Positions 62,301 to 64,000 of a stretch of 64,000 nt of DNA are shown here, piece after piece. The DNA lies in assembly GCF_002019855.1 (NCBI RefSeq), contig NZ_CM007717.1, positions 2,916,645 to 2,980,644 of the forward strand, written 5' to 3'. The notes beneath the pieces were generated by a model, which was not told the origin of the DNA, ran no database searches, and saw only the letters and a list, made by a program, of their open reading frames with translations. The translations under genes were made by a program, and so were the position numbers. The stretch's first letter is position 1, and each line of letters begins with the position of its first letter. The DNA comes from Streptomyces antibioticus. GTDB lineage: Bacteria; Actinomycetota; Actinomycetes; Streptomycetales; Streptomycetaceae.

Positions 62301-64000
62301 CAGGAACTCGCCTCTGCGGGGTCGGGGGGAGCGGAAGGGGAGGATGCAATGGGTGCCGTGGGCTCCGTCGGGCCGGTCAGGGGCAGCACCTCGGGCAGGG
62401 GCCGGTCGGCGGCCTCGAACAGCACGGCGGGGCACATCGTGTGGGCGGCGGGGTTCTCGCAGGCGCGGGCGCGGTAGGACTGCACGCGCGCGGGGAGCCC
62501 GTCGACCGCCGCCGCCGGCCGTACGGGGTCGAAGTGGGTGTCCGGCACCGGCCCCGGCGACTTCCGGTCCCAGAGCACGACCGGGTAGCCGAGCTTGAGC
62601 GCCGTCTGCACCAGCCGGTCCCGGCCGCCGGGTCCGGCCCGTACGACGGCACGGGCGGCGTCGGCCTTGGTCTTCAGGGCGCCGTACGCGGCGTATCCCT
62701 CGGTGTGCCGGTCGTCCAGATAGACCACGGTGTCATTGTGCCGAGCCGCCCAGCGGCGCCGCAGTTCCGACCGGCGCCGTTCCTCGACCTCCTCGGAGGC
62801 CAGGGGCGCGCAGCGCAGGACGGTCGCCCACTCCACCCCCAGGAGGAGGGGCAGTTCGTCCTCGTCGTCGGCGCCGTTCCAGAAGTCCACCGGGAGGTGG
62901 ACGGCGTCGGGCTGCAACAGGATCTCCACGACCGGGGGTTCCTCGGTGGCCGCGCGCAGCAGCGTCACGGTGCGTTTGATGCGGCGCACCACGTCCCGTG
63001 CGGAGAGCGGGCCCCCGCTCTGTTCGGCGGCCTGCCGGAGGCCGTCCGAGCCCGTGTCGACCCACATCACGCAGGTGAAGCGTTCGCCGCTGTCCCGGTC
63101 GCCCCGGGCGGCGGTGCGTTCCGGTGGCGCCACGTCGAGCTGGGCCAGCACCCGGGGGTGTCCGCAGCCCGTGCCGAGCGAGTCGGGCCAGGCCAGCGCC
63201 TCGGCACGCCGTTCGGCCAGGCCGCCCGTGTCGACGCCGAGCCGGTCGGCCACCCGGTCGCCCCACTCGTGCAGTTCGCGGCGGGCGCCGGGCAGCAGCG
63301 CGGCGAGCAGTTCGGTGAACCGGACGACCGCGGGCACCAGTTGGCGTCCCGGGCGGGCCACGCTCTGGCCGCCGGTGTGGGCCTCGAAGTGCTCGGCGCA
63401 GGCCATGAGCTGGTCGAGGGTGGGGCCGGGTTCGCCCTCCGCCGAGGGCGGCAGCCAGGCTCTCGCGAAGGGCTGGGCGGCGCGGACGGCGGCGATCACC
63501 CGGGCCATCGGGGGCAGCACCGGAGCACGGCCGAATATCTCGCGCAGCGAGGCGAGTTCGAGCGGGGAGAGCAGGCCGGGGGCGTTGTCGGCGCGGCCCA
63601 GCGCGAGCAGCCGGTCGGCGGCCTGCCGGTCACGGGGCCGGACCACCTCCACGGCGGCGGCCATGGCCCGCTCGACGGTGAGCAGGACGTGGGCGATCCG
63701 GTCGTCGGAGGGGGTGGCCCCGAGGCCCGCGCGCGGGCAGTGCGCCGTGACGTGCTCGACGCACCGGGTGCGCAGGTCGCCGTCGCCGAACGCCTCGTGC
63801 AGGGCGAGCGCGAGCCGGCTGCGGCCGGTCGACGCGGGCAGCGGGGCGGGGCCGGGTGCCGTGAGGCGTTCCCGGGAGCCGTCGAGGGTCCGGACGTCGA
63901 TGCTGACCGGTGACTGGATGCCGGGCATGCGGGTGCGGACGTCGGTGAGGAGCGCGGCCAGGTCCGGGCGCAGATCGGCGGCGTTCGTCTCCAGCCAGTC
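62300..64000 (-). CDS. VMAP-type (vWA-MoxR-associated) protein, 5' end outside window
   Basis: First gene of the three-gene operon seen here; about 566 residues are visible and the frame stays open to the window edge. The C-terminal half has the VMAP-C pattern: PPVVEILLQPDAVHLPVDFW, LPLLLGVEWATVLRCAPL, RRRWAARHNDTVVYLDDRHTEG and KLGYPVVLWDRKSPG. The middle part (residues about 90-300 of the visible segment) is helical, consistent with VMAP-M. In such systems this protein is thought to act as the platform between the ATPase and the effector; an N-terminal effector or sensor domain may lie beyond the window. Confidence 0.8.
   Translation of the reverse strand, partial: DWLETNAADLRPDLAALLTDVRTRMPGIQSPVSIDVRTLDGSRERLTAPGPAPLPASTGRSRLALALHEAFGDGDLRTRCVEHVTAHCPRAGLGATPSDDRIAHVLLTVERAMAAAVEVVRPRDRQAADRLLALGRADNAPGLLSPLELASLREIFGRAPVLPPMARVIAAVRAAQPFARAWLPPSAEGEPGPTLDQLMACAEHFEAHTGGQSVARPGRQLVPAVVRFTELLAALLPGARRELHEWGDRVADRLGVDTGGLAERRAEALAWPDSLGTGCGHPRVLAQLDVAPPERTAARGDRDSGERFTCVMWVDTGSDGLRQAAEQSGGPLSARDVVRRIKRTVTLLRAATEEPPVVEILLQPDAVHLPVDFWNGADDEDELPLLLGVEWATVLRCAPLASEEVEERRRSELRRRWAARHNDTVVYLDDRHTEGYAAYGALKTKADAARAVVRAGPGGRDRLVQTALKLGYPVVLWDRKSPGPVPDTHFDPVRPAAAVDGLPARVQSYRARACENPAAHTMCPAVLFEAADRPLPEVLPLTGPTEPTAPIASSPSAPPDPAEASS

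Overview
The window is high-GC actinobacterial chromosome, almost certainly Streptomyces: coding regions have strongly GC-biased third positions, many starts are GTG behind GGAGG-type ribosome binding sites, terminators are long GC hairpins, and the left-to-right order (HrdA-type sigma factor, dnaG, dgt, nitrate/nitrite assimilation, M4 protease, ppdK, glyS, zinc uptake and Zur) looks like conserved Streptomyces core. No RNA genes were recognised.

Layout. 1-6.8 kb (minus strand): partial principal-type sigma factor, DNA primase, an FAD-dependent reductase, dGTPase and a CbiX/SirB-like chelatase. 6.9-19 kb: nitrogen assimilation, with a Mo nitrate reductase (nasA-like) and an operon of an FAD reductase, nirB and nirD; both units carry GlnR-like a-b-a-b operators with exact 22-bp phasing. 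Between them lie an M4 metalloprotease, a gamma-glutamylcyclotransferase, a class-F-type sortase with a secreted neighbour, and a TSUP transporter. 19-25.7 kb: a two-component system divergent from a carbonic anhydrase/SulP pair, then a Tat-exported DUF839 protein. 25.8-31 kb: small secreted and HIT/HAD genes and an FtsX-type ABC exporter. 31-39.4 kb: pyruvate phosphate dikinase, then a ROK regulator divergent from two glycoside hydrolases. 39.5-46 kb: membrane sulfatase, dihydrouridine synthase, MFS exporter, ECF sigma factor with a membrane partner.

46-49.7 kb is the clearest accessory segment: an apparently intact IS630-family element with matching terminal inverted repeats and TA flanks, next to a less GC-rich run of overlapping small genes around an XRE/DUF5753 regulator and a DUF6879 protein. 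50-57.8 kb returns to core-like genes: Crp/Fnr regulator, an AKR-TetR unit with an elaborate operator array, glyS with a textbook terminator, and Zur-regulated znuACB-zur whose operator overlaps the promoter and start codon.

The most interesting locus is the right end (57,822 to the window edge, minus strand): a tightly packed three-gene operon of a VMAP-type protein (5' end outside the window), a MoxR AAA+ ATPase and an 1160-residue protein combining a vWA-like region, a degenerate class III nucleotide-cyclase-like domain and a C-terminal caspase-like protease with an intact His/Cys dyad. This matches the general plan of NTP-dependent MoxR/vWA/VMAP conflict systems, with a caspase as probable effector; the internal cyclase-like domain is the unusual part.
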